From the NCBI GenBank assembly GCA_013214445.1, contig JABSPG010000224.1, positions 1-6,731 of the forward strand: DNA of 6,731 bases, written 5' to 3'. Each line of letters starts with the position of its first letter. Within the stretch, counting starts at the first letter, position 1. Below are positions 6,428 through 6,731 of this stretch, one piece after another. The stretch is from Ekhidna sp. GTDB lineage: Bacteria > Bacteroidota > Bacteroidia > Cytophagales > Cyclobacteriaceae. Made by a program: the position numbers and the translations under genes. The notes beneath the pieces are model-generated. The model saw nothing but the letters and a program-made list of their open reading frames with translations, made no database searches and had not been told where the DNA came from.

Positions 6428-6516
6428 TTTTTGTTTTATAACCCAGTCGGCAATCAGTCCATCAACAAGATATTCACAATGGGGAAAGGAGAAATGTGTG
6501 ATTTATTCACTTGGTG

Positions 6517-6541
6517 TTTATTGTAAATAAAATGCAATAAA
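6517..6541. repeat. Nested inverted repeats in the Crp/Fnr upstream region
   Basis: TTTATTG (6517-6523) is repeated inverted as CAATAAA (6535-6541) with 11 bases between. The same left arm also forms TTTATT-GTA-AATAAA (6517-6531). The symmetry could be a regulator site 60-85 bases before the ATG. In such AT-rich DNA, arms of this length also arise by chance. Confidence 0.35.
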
Positions 6542-6572
6542 ACATATTAATTATCATCAATTATTAAGATAA

Positions 6573-6602
6573 ATAGTGGTTTCATAGTGGTGCTACAGTG
6601 TA
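6573..6602 (+). repeat. Direct repeats with an 11-base period next to the Crp/Fnr start
   Basis: ATAGTGGT occurs at 6573-6580 and exactly again at 6584-6591. A weaker third copy (ACAGTGTA) follows at 6595-6602 in the same 11-base step and ends just before the ATG at 6604. The period is close to one helical turn, so copies would face the same side of the DNA. Confidence 0.45.
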
Positions 6603-6603
6603 T

Positions 6604-6731
6604 ATGGAAATAACAAAAGAACTCATTCGAACACATTTTAAGCAGTTTAAAGAACCGGAACTGATTGATGAGATTGGTAAAAATGGAACACTGGTGAATG
6701 TACCTGCAGGAGAAGAAATTTTAGGTGATGG
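6604..6731 (+). CDS. Crp/Fnr-type regulator, N-terminal fragment (3' end outside window)
   Basis: Only 42 complete codons are present, from ATG at 6604 to the window edge. The translation begins MEITKELIRTHFKQFKEPEL and continues through IDEIGKNGTLVNVPAGEEILGDG. This is the start of a cyclic-nucleotide-binding-like (cupin-fold) domain as found in Crp/Fnr proteins of Bacteroidota: a short helix with PEL[IL]xEI, then the first strands with the hallmark [VF]xAGExI[LM]xxG. The DNA-binding helix-turn-helix that would confirm a transcription regulator lies outside. A cNMP-binding domain protein without DNA binding is the main alternative. The upstream spacer with symmetric repeats would suit a self-regulated gene. 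Confidence 0.75.
   Translation, partial: MEITKELIRTHFKQFKEPELIDEIGKNGTLVNVPAGEEILGD

Larger units (their letters stand above)
6428..6603. other. AT-rich spacer before the Crp/Fnr gene
   Basis: This is the longest gene-free stretch in the window (176 bases). It starts with a T-rich run (6428-6438) but no stem-loop precedes it, so no terminator can be called. From about 6500 to 6580 it is markedly richer in A and T than the flanking genes. It contains nested inverted repeats at 6517-6541 and 11-base-period direct repeats at 6573-6602. No convincing TAnnTTTG element is seen. It is presumably the regulatory region of the downstream regulator. Confidence 0.6.

Noticed and set aside
6428..6438. 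T-rich run after the winged-helix gene as a terminator
   Set aside because: No stable stem precedes the T-run; GAG/CTC just upstream is only three base pairs.

Overview
The window looks like a chromosomal housekeeping segment from a member of the Bacteroidota, most likely a Cytophagales-type marine or environmental bacterium. This is inferred from the protein style (GyrA with an acidic tail, a secreted TPR protein, a long-form serine acetyltransferase beside CysM), from A-rich leaders without clear Shine-Dalgarno sequences, and from several matches to the Bacteroidota promoter -7 element TAnnTTTG. No mobile element, CRISPR array, tRNA or rRNA gene is visible, and I see no convincing new multi-gene system.

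Layout: (1) 1-803 is the 3' end of gyrA, holding the last four blades of the DNA-wrapping domain and an acidic tail. It is followed 20 bases later by a secreted tetratricopeptide-repeat protein (824-1963) and a strong intrinsic terminator (1985-2014). (2) 2013-2201 holds an open frame for a very small single-pass membrane protein of uncertain start. (3) 2299-3995 is a two-gene cysteine operon: serine O-acetyltransferase (cysE/epsC) overlaps CysM-type cysteine synthase by four bases. Together they convert serine to O-acetylserine and then to cysteine. (4) A SpoIIAA/STAS-like protein lies on the minus strand (4427-4011), convergent with cysM and divergent from the next gene. (5) A DEAD-box RNA helicase with an unusual DEVD motif II and a very basic tail occupies 4534-5886. 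(6) A two-helix membrane protein with a predicted cytosolic winged-helix domain follows (5963-6427). (7) After a 176-base AT-rich spacer with inverted and 11-base-period repeats, the window ends in the first 42 codons of a Crp/Fnr-type regulator (6604 to the edge).

The points most worth a second look are regulatory or variant details: a perfect 13-base palindrome in the divergent promoter region, the 11-base repeats before the Crp/Fnr gene, the DEVD helicase, a CysE tail without the C-terminal isoleucine that docks CysK, the membrane-tethered winged-helix protein and the small membrane ORF.
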